Under the pieces are notes generated by a model. It was not told the origin of the DNA, made no database searches, and saw nothing but the letters and a program-made list of their open reading frames with translations. 24,317 nucleotides of DNA from an uncultured Peptococcaceae bacterium (GTDB taxonomy: Bacteria > Bacillota > Peptococcia > Peptococcales > Peptococcaceae): contig CABQBF010000026.1 of NCBI GenBank assembly GCA_902462325.1, positions 1-24,317 on the forward strand, read 5' to 3'. Made by a program: the position numbers and the translations under genes. Within the stretch, counting starts at the first letter, position 1; each line of letters begins with the position of its first letter. Shown here one piece after another: positions 6,982 to 14,878 of this stretch.

Positions 6982-8229
6982 ATGAGCGTTTTAGCAAAGC
7001 ATACCCAGGGCAAAGGGGGCCCGGATAAAATCTTTCGCATCAGCGGCATGGCCAAGGCACGGGCTGCTGAGGTGGGCAAGGAAAATATCACCAATGCCAC
7101 TACAGGCGCTTTTTTGGATGCCAACGGGCACTTAATTACACTAAAAACAGTAGAAGAAACGGTAAAAGAAATTCCGTTCAGCGACGCGGCCGAATATGCC
7201 ACCATTGAAGGCTCTCCGGCTTTTATTGAAGCAGCCATTGACGCGGCGTTTCGGGAATATCGTCCCGCCGCTTATATCGACGGCATTGCCACACCGGGCG
7301 GCACCGGCGGCATTCATCACGCCTTATTCAATTATTTAGACGATGGCGATACCGCCATTACCATGGACCGTTATTGGGCTGCATATAAAAGCATTTGTCG
7401 GGAAACCGGCCGTAATTTTGACACCTTTGTTATGTTTGATGAACAGGGTAATTTTAACGTACAGGGCTGTATTGAAAAATTGCGGGAATATGCCGCAAAG
7501 CAGACCAATGTCTTCTTAATTTTAAATACGCCGGCTAACAATCCAACCGGTTATAACGTAAAACAGCAGGAATGGGAAGCCATCATGGCAGAGCTGACCG
7601 CCATAGCCAACAACGGCAAAAATAATGTGGTGTTGTTAGTGGATATTGCCTATATTGATTTTGCTGCGCCAGAAAGCCGGCAATTCTTCCAGTTGTTCAA
7701 TCAGCTGCCGGAAAATTTCTTGGTGCTGGTGGCGTTCAGCATGTCGAAAGGTTACACCATGTATGGGTACCGTCTGGGCTGCCTGCTGTGTATCTCTTCC
7801 AGCAAGCAGGAAGTGGAAGACTTTATCGCCATCAATAAATTTTCCAGCCGGGCTACCTGGTCAAACTGCAGCCGTTTAGGGATGCTGGTGATGGAAAAAA
7901 TTAATACCAATCCGGAAAAAAAAGCGGCGTTTCGTGCCGAACAGGACCAACTGCGGCTCAGCCTGCTGAAACGGGCCGAATTGTTTATGAAAGAAGCCGG
8001 AGAAATCGGCTTGCCCGTTTGTCCCTTTGACGCCGGATTTTTTGTGACAGTGCCAACCGTCAAAGCAGAAGAAGTGGCCGCCAAGCTGCGGGAACAGGAT
8101 TTATTCGTAGTGCCCTTAGGCGACGGCGCCAATGCGGGTTTGCGGGTTGCGCTGTGCGCCATTCCAGAAGAAAAAATTACCGGTATTCCGCAAAAAATCA
8201 AAGCGGCATTAGATGCGGTAGAAGCATAA
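6982..8229 (+). CDS. Class I/II PLP-dependent aminotransferase (aspartate/aromatic type)
   Basis: A 415-aa fold-type I aminotransferase. NNPTGY around Asn187 binds the PLP ring and the substrate side. DIAYIDFA supplies the Asp and Tyr that contact the PLP nitrogen and hydroxyl. SMSKGYTMYGYRLG carries the Schiff-base Lys256 and the phosphate-contacting Arg. DxAYxxF and the overall layout resemble AspC/TyrB-like enzymes more than branched-chain ones; the exact amino acid cannot be read off. The start at 6982 follows AGGA (6970-6973) by 8 nt. An in-frame ATG 57 nt upstream has no ribosome site and its extra residues do not look like this family. It is monocistronic, with its own promoter and terminator. 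Confidence 0.88.
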   Translation: MSVLAKHTQGKGGPDKIFRISGMAKARAAEVGKENITNATTGAFLDANGHLITLKTVEETVKEIPFSDAAEYATIEGSPAFIEAAIDAAFREYRPAAYIDGIATPGGTGGIHHALFNYLDDGDTAITMDRYWAAYKSICRETGRNFDTFVMFDEQGNFNVQGCIEKLREYAAKQTNVFLILNTPANNPTGYNVKQQEWEAIMAELTAIANNGKNNVVLLVDIAYIDFAAPESRQFFQLFNQLPENFLVLVAFSMSKGYTMYGYRLGCLLCISSSKQEVEDFIAINKFSSRATWSNCSRLGMLVMEKINTNPEKKAAFRAEQDQLRLSLLKRAELFMKEAGEIGLPVCPFDAGFFVTVPTVKAEEVAAKLREQDLFVVPLGDGANAGLRVALCAIPEEKITGIPQKIKAALDAVEA

Positions 8230-8243
8230 CCATAAATTTTAGC

Positions 8244-8278
8244 AAAACAGGACGAATGGCTGGTTCGTCCTGTTTTTT
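8244..8278 (+). terminator. Rho-independent terminator of the aminotransferase gene
   Basis: AAAACAGGACGAA (8244-8256) pairs perfectly with TTCGTCCTGTTTT (8264-8276) around a 7-nt loop and runs into T6 (8273-8278), 14 bp after the stop codon. Confidence 0.95.
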
Positions 8279-8398
8279 GTTGCGCAAAAAAGAATAATTT
8301 GTTATGCTGTAAACAAGATTAACGAGATTTGCACTCTCTTAGGCAAAAGTTGCAAAGACTATTGGAATATAAGCAAATTTTTGAGATGGGAGGAAGTC

Positions 8399-9475
8399 AT
8401 GAAATCTAAGGTGATAACATTGCTGATCATTCTCTCTCTGCTGGGTTCAGGTTGCGCCATCATTTCTTCGATATCCGTTAAAAACGATTATCAAGAAATT
8501 ACATTTGAGAAGTTACCGGAATGCTTTGGGTTGCTGCAAGATGATACACTTTTATACTATTGCACTGGAGATAGAAGTGTCCAATATTATGCCTATGGTT
8601 TTGAAGAACAGAAAAATCAAAAATTGGGCGGATTGCAGGGTCACTATATATTAAATTATGCAGCGACCGTGTATAAAGACAATCTTTATTTTTATGTAAT
8701 AACTTTTTCAGGTGGAAAAGAATGCCATAATCAATTTTATGCGATAAATTTGACGCAAAACGAATTAAAGGAAATTGAGAGAGAAGAGAATTCCTTAGGT
8801 GACATACGTGCGTTTCCATTAGGAGAACGCATCGTTGCATTAAAAAAGGAACAGCAACAGGATAGATTGATTACTTATGTAGATAGCTACTATCCTGCCA
8901 CAGACACCTGGGAAAGGTGTTGCGTAAAGGTTTGTAAGGAAGCAGAAAAAATGGGCAGTACCATTTGTGCAATCCATGCGGATGGGAAATATCTTTATGC
9001 GATAGAAAAACGGTATGAAAATGGAGTAGGAGCGTACTTTTTTGTAACTTATCATGCTGATTTTCAGGAGGAAAACAGTTTTTTACTGCCAGAGGAAATC
9101 GCAGAATTTGTCCATAAAAAAACTTTTACAGAAATGCGCGTGTGGAATCATTTTATTTACTTGAAAAATACTCTGAACGAAGGGGTTATCGGGTATCTTG
9201 AAAATCAGAACATAGAGAAACTCTATGGAGCGGAAAAATTATGGATCAGTGCAACAGTATGTCCCAACGATGAACCGATTTTTTATATACATGATACCAA
9301 TATTTATTTCACGTTGGATGCAGAACATAAAAAAATAGTGCAACACAGCACAATAGAGCCCTATCAGTTTTTAGAATGGGCGACGTCTTCCAATGCTGCA
9401 GTATTTGTAACAAATCAAAAACGTGGTGATATTAAGCTAATATATGTAAAAAGAGAGAAGCTGGACAAAATTTAA
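8399..9475 (+). CDS. Putative lipoprotein of unknown function
   Basis: A 358-aa protein. A basic start (MKSK), a hydrophobic stretch (VITLLIILSLLGS) and Cys19 suggest a type II signal peptide; the lipobox LGSGC is somewhat off consensus (Gly at -3). The remainder is rich in Tyr, Phe and short strands with recurring blocks such as LLYYCTG, YLYAIEK and PIFYIHD spaced through the chain. This suggests a beta-propeller or similar repeat fold that sits outside the membrane. I do not recognise a named family. GGGAGG precedes ATG 8399; a TTG 18 nt upstream is in frame but lacks a ribosome site. Codon use is more AT-rich than in its neighbours, which may reflect foreign origin or low expression. Confidence 0.7.
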   Translation: MKSKVITLLIILSLLGSGCAIISSISVKNDYQEITFEKLPECFGLLQDDTLLYYCTGDRSVQYYAYGFEEQKNQKLGGLQGHYILNYAATVYKDNLYFYVITFSGGKECHNQFYAINLTQNELKEIEREENSLGDIRAFPLGERIVALKKEQQQDRLITYVDSYYPATDTWERCCVKVCKEAEKMGSTICAIHADGKYLYAIEKRYENGVGAYFFVTYHADFQEENSFLLPEEIAEFVHKKTFTEMRVWNHFIYLKNTLNEGVIGYLENQNIEKLYGAEKLWISATVCPNDEPIFYIHDTNIYFTLDAEHKKIVQHSTIEPYQFLEWATSSNAAVFVTNQKRGDIKLIYVKREKLDKI

Positions 9476-9518
9476 TTTTTTTATTAAATTGCTAGATTGT
9501 ACGGTTAGGAGTTTGCAC

Positions 9519-10475
9519 ATGAGTTTCATTCAAGAAGTATTACAGAAAAATCCGGTGGTGGCGGCGCCTATGGCTGGTATCAGCGACAGACCGTCCCGTT
9601 TGATTGCCCGGGAATATGGCTGCGGTTTGGTTTATACCGAGATGATTAGCGCCAAAGCGCTCACCTATCAGAATAAGAAAACCTATTTGCTGATGAATAT
9701 GGAAGGGGAGCAACAGCCTGTCAGCATGCAGATTTTTGGCTCAGAGCCTGCTGTGATGGCGGAAGGCGCTCGCATTATGCAGGATTATGGCGCGCAAATC
9801 ATTGATATTAATATGGGCTGTCCTGTACCCAAGGTGGTCAATAATGGCGAAGGCTCGTCATTGATGCGCAATCCGGAGCTGGCGGCAGAAATTGTGTCGG
9901 CTATGGTGAAAGCGGTGACGGTGCCAGTGACGGTGAAAATCCGTAAAGGTTGGGACGATACCAGCGTCAATGCAGTGGAGTATGCCCGCGCCATGGAGGC
10001 AGCAGGAGCCAGCGCGATTGCTGTGCATGGGCGAACCCGCATGCAGTATTATAGCGGCAAAGCCGATTGGGAGATTATCCGGCAGGTGAAAGCGGCGGTG
10101 GCAGTGCCGGTGATTGGCAACGGCGATATTTTTGCGCCGGAGGATGGTAAGGCTATGCTGGAACAGGCTGGCTGCGACGGCATTATGCTGGGCCGCGGCG
10201 CGTTAGGGCGTCCTTGGCTTTACCGGCAAACGCTGGATTATCTGCGCACAGGTCAGTATACACCGGAGCCCGATTTGGCGCGGCGCAAACAGGTCATTTT
10301 GCATCATGCCCAGCTGATTTGTGCGGAAAAGGGCGAATATGTGGCCATGAAGGAGCTGCGCAAGCACATTGCCTGGTATTATAAGGGCTTGCCCAACGCG
10401 GCCCGCATGCGGGATTTGATTAACAACGTATCAACCATGGAAGAATTAGAAGCGCTCTTACAAATGAAATTTTAA
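9519..10475 (+). CDS. dusB: tRNA-dihydrouridine synthase, DusB type
   Basis: A 318-aa flavoprotein that reduces uridine to dihydrouridine in tRNA D-loops using NADPH and FMN. AAPMAGISDRPSRLIAREYG is the family's FMN-barrel start. INMGCPVPKV holds the catalytic Cys101. KIRKGWDD, AVHGRTRMQYYSG and VIGNGDI / GIMLGRGALGRPW follow in the normal TIM-barrel order, with the phosphate-binding loop at the end. The C-terminal helical domain (KELRKHIAWYYKG) binds tRNA. Length is usual for DusB. The start ATG at 9519 is preceded by TTAGGAG at 7 nt. The codY-like gene lies 120 bp downstream with no terminator between, so read-through into it is likely. Confidence 0.95.
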   Translation: MSFIQEVLQKNPVVAAPMAGISDRPSRLIAREYGCGLVYTEMISAKALTYQNKKTYLLMNMEGEQQPVSMQIFGSEPAVMAEGARIMQDYGAQIIDINMGCPVPKVVNNGEGSSLMRNPELAAEIVSAMVKAVTVPVTVKIRKGWDDTSVNAVEYARAMEAAGASAIAVHGRTRMQYYSGKADWEIIRQVKAAVAVPVIGNGDIFAPEDGKAMLEQAGCDGIMLGRGALGRPWLYRQTLDYLRTGQYTPEPDLARRKQVILHHAQLICAEKGEYVAMKELRKHIAWYYKGLPNAARMRDLINNVSTMEELEALLQMKF

Positions 10476-10595
10476 ACTTATTTTTATGGTGAAGGGGAAG
10501 GTTTCCAATAAAATTTTGCCTTCTGTGAATATTATGTAAATCTCTGGTAATAATACTACTATCTTGGAAACATCATTCATTAGGAGGCAGAAAAA

Positions 10596-11327
10596 ATGGA
10601 AATGGAAAAAGTATTGGAAAAAAACAGAACCATGCATTACTTGATGCAGAAAGCGACAGTGGATGCGTTGGATTTTCAAAATGCGGCGGAGCAGCTGCAC
10701 GATTTGCTGCAGTGCAGTATTTATATTGTCAATGGAGAGGGCAATCTGTTGGGCTATTGCGACACCGACGCTATGCAGTTGTTTAGCCGGCAGGAGCTGG
10801 AAGAAAAATGCTGTCAGAAAGAAAATCAGGAATGGTTGGTATCTATCCGGCAGCCAGTTTACAATCAGTGGCATAACGGCAACTGTTTGGCCTTATTGCC
10901 GGTGGTGAGTCAGTCGGAGCGGCTGGGGATGTTGATTTGCGGCAGAGAACAGGAAGAATTTGCCGCAGAAGGTCAGCTTTTAGCCGAATATGCAGCCACC
11001 TTGGCTTCGGTGATGATGATTCGCGCTGCCAGCCGCAAAGCGGAAACAGAGGCCCGTAAAAAGAATGTGGTGCAGTTGGCGCTGGAGGTATTATCCTATT
11101 CCGAGCTGGAAGCGGTGAAATATATCTTTAACGAGATTGACGGCAACGAGGGCTTTTTGGTGGCCAGCAAGCTGGCGGAAGAATATAAATTAACCCGTTC
11201 TGTTATCGTCAACGCACTGCGCAAGCTGGAGAGCGCCGGCGTGATTGACGCCCGCTCGCTGGGCATGAAGGGCACCTATATCAAAATTTTGAACGATTAT
11301 CTGTACGAGGAGCTGGCTGCAATTTAA
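10596..11327 (+). CDS. codY: CodY, GTP- and branched-chain-amino-acid-sensing repressor (short form)
   Basis: A 243-aa protein. The C-terminal winged helix-turn-helix (about 185-235) is nearly identical to Bacillus CodY: LTRSVIVNALRKLESAGVID followed by RSLGMKGTYIKILN. The linker ARKKNVVQLALEVLSYSELEA and the start of the winged domain (IDGNEGFLVASKLAEE) also match. The N-terminal GAF domain (about 10-150) is recognisable by LLGYC and ERLGMLICGREQEEF but is strongly diverged. It is about 16 residues shorter than in B. subtilis (259 aa), all in the region that carries the isoleucine-binding loop. It should still bind CodY boxes; its effector response may differ. AGGAGG precedes the ATG. A terminator follows. 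Confidence 0.93.
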   Translation: MEMEKVLEKNRTMHYLMQKATVDALDFQNAAEQLHDLLQCSIYIVNGEGNLLGYCDTDAMQLFSRQELEEKCCQKENQEWLVSIRQPVYNQWHNGNCLALLPVVSQSERLGMLICGREQEEFAAEGQLLAEYAATLASVMMIRAASRKAETEARKKNVVQLALEVLSYSELEAVKYIFNEIDGNEGFLVASKLAEEYKLTRSVIVNALRKLESAGVIDARSLGMKGTYIKILNDYLYEELAAI

Positions 11328-11356
11328 AAATTTCATAAAAAATAAAAGCAATGAGG

Positions 11357-11411
11357 AAAAGCCTTTGTCGAACTGTCCCAAATTGGGAGAAAAACCGGCA
11401 AAGGCTTTTTT
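11357..11411 (+). terminator. Rho-independent terminator of codY
   Basis: AAAAGCCTTTG (11357-11367) pairs with CAAAGGCTTTT (11399-11409) and ends in T6 (11406-11411). A small inner hairpin (TCCC/GGGA, about 11377-11388) lies in the loop. A T tract also exists on the minus strand, so it may serve the converging DNA-repair operon too. Confidence 0.85.
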
Positions 11412-11585
11412 ACAGTATGTGGTTTTGGATCGTGGTAAAGGCAGATATCAGCTTGGAAAGCCGTGCGGAAAACGAAACAAATTTCTGCCGTTGCAAGATG
11501 AAAATTTTTACACGGCACAGCAGGAGTTTTATAAATTTTCCAGAATATTCTAGCTATGATCATAGGCACCCTGGTTCCTTGCTGT

Positions 11586-12338
11586 TCAGGGCTCTGGTTT
11601 GGGCTGGGTTTCCGGCATGTATTTCCGATAGCGGTGGGGCATATATTGGGCCTGCAGCCGTGGATTGGCCCGCTCGGCAATGGTAATGGACTGAAAATAT
11701 TGCCGGAACAAATCAATGGTATCGTCTTGTTTGCCTTGCAGCAGTTGGGCAGCTTCCTCTTGGCGGAAGGGCACAATGATACTGCGCTGTAAATCGTAGA
11801 GTAAGGCGCAGTTTCGCTTTTCATCGTGGACAATCAGCTTTTGGTCGGAAAACCGTTTTTGCAGATGGGGCAGTAGCAAGGGTAATTGATTGTGGTCCGG
11901 TGCAAACTGACCAAAATATACCTGCCGGTCAATCTGTTGAAAGCGCAGAAAACCTTTCATATGGTCATACTCCACCATAACTTTATGGCGGTAATCCTCC
12001 ACCTGCCGAATAATGGGATGTTGCTTGGCCCGGTTGATTTGGGCGCCGTTGGCAAAACAAAGCCGCAGATAACGCAGACCCAGCAAATCACAGTGGGGCA
12101 GCTCGCTGAGATAGAGCAGATAGAGATTGTGCATGGTGTCCGCAGAAATTTTTTGGCAGACGGAGCGGTAAATACGCGCCGCTTTGTCGGCTTCCGTCGC
12201 AATGCTGTACGGTTGGGACAATAAATCGGCCTGATATTGGTCCTGACGGCTGATATCGTAAATGTCCTGGTCTTTGTAGGCGTAAAAATAGGCAGTCAGC
12301 AGACCGTCAAAGCTGCCGTCATATAGATAAAGGCGCAT
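11586..12338 (-). CDS. DUF4130/TIGR03915-type DNA-metabolism protein, partner of the radical SAM protein
   Basis: A 250-aa protein. The opening MRLYLYDGSFDGLLTAYFYA, the central block DLLGLRYLRLCFANG, and MVEYDHMKGFLRFQ followed by a YFGQFAPDHNQLPLLLPHL segment are hallmarks of the TIGR03915 family, as I remember it. That family is found next to the TIGR03916 radical SAM protein and, in some genomes, fused to a uracil-DNA-glycosylase-like domain. No glycosylase domain is present here. AAAGGAGAA lies 8 nt before the ATG. It is the second gene of a two-gene operon: 36 bp separate it from the radical SAM stop codon. A DNA repair or modification role is inferred from the family; the reaction is not established. 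Confidence 0.85.
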   Translation of the reverse strand: MRLYLYDGSFDGLLTAYFYAYKDQDIYDISRQDQYQADLLSQPYSIATEADKAARIYRSVCQKISADTMHNLYLLYLSELPHCDLLGLRYLRLCFANGAQINRAKQHPIIRQVEDYRHKVMVEYDHMKGFLRFQQIDRQVYFGQFAPDHNQLPLLLPHLQKRFSDQKLIVHDEKRNCALLYDLQRSIIVPFRQEEAAQLLQGKQDDTIDLFRQYFQSITIAERANPRLQAQYMPHRYRKYMPETQPKPEP

Positions 12339-12374
12339 AGCTAGTTCTCCTTTTGTTTGAAACTGGTGCAGCCA

Positions 12375-13736
12375 TTAAAACAGCGGTAATAAATCGGCCG
12401 ACGTCTGGTTGGCTGCCGGCTTGTTTGTTGGGCTGGCCTTTGGAAAAAAGGCTGTATTGTCCAGCACTTCTACTTCGCCGAAGGATGGCGCAGCCGTTGG
12501 CTCCGGAAACAAACTAAGCTGCTCATAGGGCGAGCGGGCATGTGGTTTTAAAGCCTGTAAAATGGCCTGTGGCTGGGGATTTTGCAGCCGATAATATTTT
12601 CCCTTGCAGGTGATAAAATATTGGGCTCGCTTTAACGAAATGTGCATATGGATTAAATCGGCGAAGTCCAAGCGGCCTGTTTTGCGGGCGCTGGCAATGC
12701 GCTGAGCGCCCCGCACGCCAATGCCCGGTATGCGCAGCAGTTGTTTATAGGGCGCAGTATTAATTTCTACCGGGAAGCACTCTGGATGACGGATGGCCCA
12801 CATCACTTTGGGGTCGTAGTCCGGGTCAAAGTTGGGATTGGCTTCATCCAGCAATTCCTGGGCCTGGAAACCGTAAAACCGCATAAGCCAATCAGCCTGA
12901 TAGAGCCTGTTTTCCCGCAGCATAGGCGGCTGGGAAATCTGCGGCAGACGGGAATCTTGATTGAGCGGGATATAGGCAGAAAAATAGACCCGCTTCATAG
13001 AAAATTTTTGATATAAGGCAGAGGAAAGGCGTAAAATCTGCAAATCGCTTTCTCCTGAAGCGCCCACAATCATTTGGGTGGTCTGTCCGGCTGGTACAAA
13101 AGACGGCGTTTTGCGGGATAAAGCCCGTTCTTGTTTATACTGCGCGATGCCCTGTTGAATTTGCTGCATGGGCAATAAAATGCTCTGCTTTTTCTTTTCC
13201 GGCGCCAATAAAGACAAGGAGCGTTCCGAGGGCAATTCCATGTTGACGCTAAGTCTGTCGGCCACCTGTCCGGCTCGCTGAATGAGCGCAGGATGGGCGC
13301 CGGGAATGGCTTTTAAGTGAATATAACCGTGAAAATGTTCTTCATAACGCAGCTTTTCCACCACCTGCACCAAAAGTTCCATGGTGTAATCGGGAGAGCC
13401 GAGAATTGCCGAGCTGAGAAACAGCCCTTCAATATAGTTGCGGCGGTAAAAATTCATGGTAAGCGCAACCATCTCGTCTATGGTAAAGGCTGCGCGGGGT
13501 TTATCGTTGGAACGGCGGTTCAAGCAGTAAGCGCAGTCGTAGATGCAGTTGTTGGTCATTAATATTTTTAGAAGCGAAATGCAACGGCCATCGGCGGCAA
13601 AGGCATGACAGATTCCAGCCTTGGCGGCAGAGCCGACAGAGCCTTTAGGCCCTTGCCGGGTAGAGCCGGAGGAGGAGCAGGATACATCATATTTGGCCGC
13701 GTCGGCCAGAATTGTTAATTTTTCCATGAGATTCAT
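12375..13736 (-). CDS. Putative DNA modification/repair radical SAM protein (TIGR03916)
   Basis: A 453-aa protein. The radical SAM CxxxCxxC cluster site is CIYDCAYC (Cys64, Cys68, Cys71), and an additional Cys-containing segment (DVSCSSSGS, GICHAFAADGRC) sits ahead of it. A TIM-barrel part follows with MIVGASGESD. A helix-hairpin-helix motif near residues 350-375 (LLRIPGIGVRGAQRIASAR) indicates DNA binding. The last ~60 residues are low-complexity and rich in Pro and Ala. I choose ATG 13736 because GGAG lies 7 nt before it; an open frame reaching 13901 has no ribosome site. The substrate is unknown. The gene runs divergently from comF, with overlapping promoters. Confidence 0.88.
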   Translation of the reverse strand: MNLMEKLTILADAAKYDVSCSSSGSTRQGPKGSVGSAAKAGICHAFAADGRCISLLKILMTNNCIYDCAYCLNRRSNDKPRAAFTIDEMVALTMNFYRRNYIEGLFLSSAILGSPDYTMELLVQVVEKLRYEEHFHGYIHLKAIPGAHPALIQRAGQVADRLSVNMELPSERSLSLLAPEKKKQSILLPMQQIQQGIAQYKQERALSRKTPSFVPAGQTTQMIVGASGESDLQILRLSSALYQKFSMKRVYFSAYIPLNQDSRLPQISQPPMLRENRLYQADWLMRFYGFQAQELLDEANPNFDPDYDPKVMWAIRHPECFPVEINTAPYKQLLRIPGIGVRGAQRIASARKTGRLDFADLIHMHISLKRAQYFITCKGKYYRLQNPQPQAILQALKPHARSPYEQLSLFPEPTAAPSFGEVEVLDNTAFFPKASPTNKPAANQTSADLLPLF

Positions 13737-13797
13737 AGGCAAGCTCCATAACAAAGAATAAAATAGGAAAACCCGAAAAGAATATCTGTTTGCTATT

Positions 13798-13826
13798 ATC
13801 ATAAAACATTTGTTTGTATATTGCAA
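13798..13826 (-). promoter_or_regulatory. Promoter of the radical SAM operon
   Basis: On the minus strand: TTGCAA (13821-13826), a 17-nt spacer, and TATGAT (13798-13803), about 62 bp upstream of the start codon. Confidence 0.6.
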
Positions 13827-13842
13827 GAGCCTTTTATAAATT
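13814..13842 (+). promoter_or_regulatory. Possible promoter of comF, overlapping the divergent one
   Basis: TTGTAT (13814-13819), a 17-nt spacer, and TAAATT (13837-13842). It overlaps the radical SAM promoter, so the two transcripts may compete for polymerase. The -10 is weak. Confidence 0.35.
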
Positions 13843-13904
13843 TCTGTGAGAAATGATGCTGCGCCAACGATACAGAACGGTTGCAAAGATAGGAGGAACA
13901 AGGC

Positions 13905-14606
13905 GTGAGACTTTTACAGCGGCTCTATGAAATCTTTTTTCCGCTGCCGGCAGTTTGTCCCGTTTGTCTGCAGCGGCAGCAGCGACTGCAGGTGTGCGCT
14001 GCCTGTGAAGCGGAGGCTTTGCGAAAGCGCAGTCTGGAAGGGCAATGCCAGCGCTGCCACAGCTTTGGCATAAAAAGCGGGGCTTGTCAGAGTTGCCGGA
14101 AATGGCCCCAGTATTTACTGGGCAATGTGGCAATCTGGCCTTATGAGGATGCTTGGCAGCAGGCGATTTTGGACTTTAAGTTTCGCAATAAGCCGTGGTT
14201 GGCGGAGGCTTTGGCTGCCCAACTGCTGCCGGTTTTGCCAGAAGATTTTGACCTGTTGGTGCCGGTGCCGCTGCATCCCAACCGTTTCCAGGAACGGGGC
14301 TATAATCAGAGCGCGTTGTTGGCCAAAGCATTGGCAGAGCAAAGCGGAATACCGTGGCAGCCATGTTTGCAGCGGGTGCGGGATACGCCCCACCAAACCG
14401 GCTTAAACCGCAGTCAGCGGCTAGAAAATCTGGAAGGCGCCTTCGCGCTGCACAAAAAAGCCAACATCGCCGGTAAGCGTATTGTAATCGTCGATGATGT
14501 GTTTACAACGGGAACGACATTGCGCCAATGCGCCAAAGTTTTGCACCAGCATGGCGCCAGTCAGATTTTAGGCGTAACCTTGGCCAGCGGACGAGGACAT
14601 TTTTAA
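13905..14606 (+). CDS. comF: ComF-family phosphoribosyltransferase-like protein
   Basis: A 233-aa protein of the ComF/GntX family. The N-terminal half has Cys pairs at 18/21, 31/34, 48/51 and 61/64 that would form one or two zinc knuckles. The C-terminal half is a type I phosphoribosyltransferase fold with the PRPP-binding motif IVIVDDVFTTGTT (Asp197, Asp198). RGYNQSALLAKALA and the segment TPHQTGLNRSQRLENL are family hallmarks. In competent bacteria ComF acts in DNA uptake; elsewhere its job is unclear and it is common in non-competent species. It starts with GTG, preceded by AGGAGG at 8 nt. Confidence 0.92.
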   Translation: MRLLQRLYEIFFPLPAVCPVCLQRQQRLQVCAACEAEALRKRSLEGQCQRCHSFGIKSGACQSCRKWPQYLLGNVAIWPYEDAWQQAILDFKFRNKPWLAEALAAQLLPVLPEDFDLLVPVPLHPNRFQERGYNQSALLAKALAEQSGIPWQPCLQRVRDTPHQTGLNRSQRLENLEGAFALHKKANIAGKRIVIVDDVFTTGTTLRQCAKVLHQHGASQILGVTLASGRGHF

Positions 14607-14878
14607 CGGAAAACAACCATCCACAATATTTTAACAAATTATCAACAACTGATGGTGTACTGGACTGGCATCATAGAGCCAATATTGTTAAGTTATCCAC
14701 ATTATCCACAGATGGGATAGCATGTTCTGTGTATAACTTTTTGTAAAAATCAAACTTGTAAAAAAGTTGTAAAATAATAAGAAACATCTTGCAAAGTATG
14801 GGGAGAATGGCTATCATTTATTTTGTATGAATTCTATTTTATTTACCAGATAAGGTGAAATGAGAGGAGCATTTTTCA
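14607..14878 (+). promoter_or_regulatory. DnaA-box cluster in the comF to ABC-importer spacer
   Basis: Two perfect DnaA boxes TTATCCACA abut head to tail (14693-14701 and 14702-14710). A third perfect box in the opposite direction, TGTGTATAA, lies at 14728-14736. A one-mismatch box TTATCAACA is at 14639-14647 and a two-mismatch copy at 14617-14625. AT-rich sequence with short TTGTAA repeats follows up to 14785. No gene is visible in the spacer, and no dnaA, dnaN or rpmH is in the window, so a DnaA-titrating or DnaA-regulated site is likelier than the chromosome origin. The promoter of the binding-protein gene must lie here but I cannot place it with confidence. Confidence 0.75.

Noticed and set aside
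11365..11553. A 62-codon plus-strand frame running from the codY terminator into the spacer
   Set aside because: It would start with TTG inside the terminator stem, has no ribosome binding site, and no family resemblance.
11333..11833. A 166-codon minus-strand frame overlapping the end of the DUF4130-type gene
   Set aside because: It is another-frame shadow of the real gene, with unlikely composition (very Pro/Cys-rich) and no ribosome site.
14607..14878. Chromosome origin oriC
   Set aside because: DnaA boxes are clear, but the usual neighbours dnaA, dnaN, recF or rpmH are absent and the flanking genes are comF and an amino-acid importer; kept as a DnaA-box cluster only.
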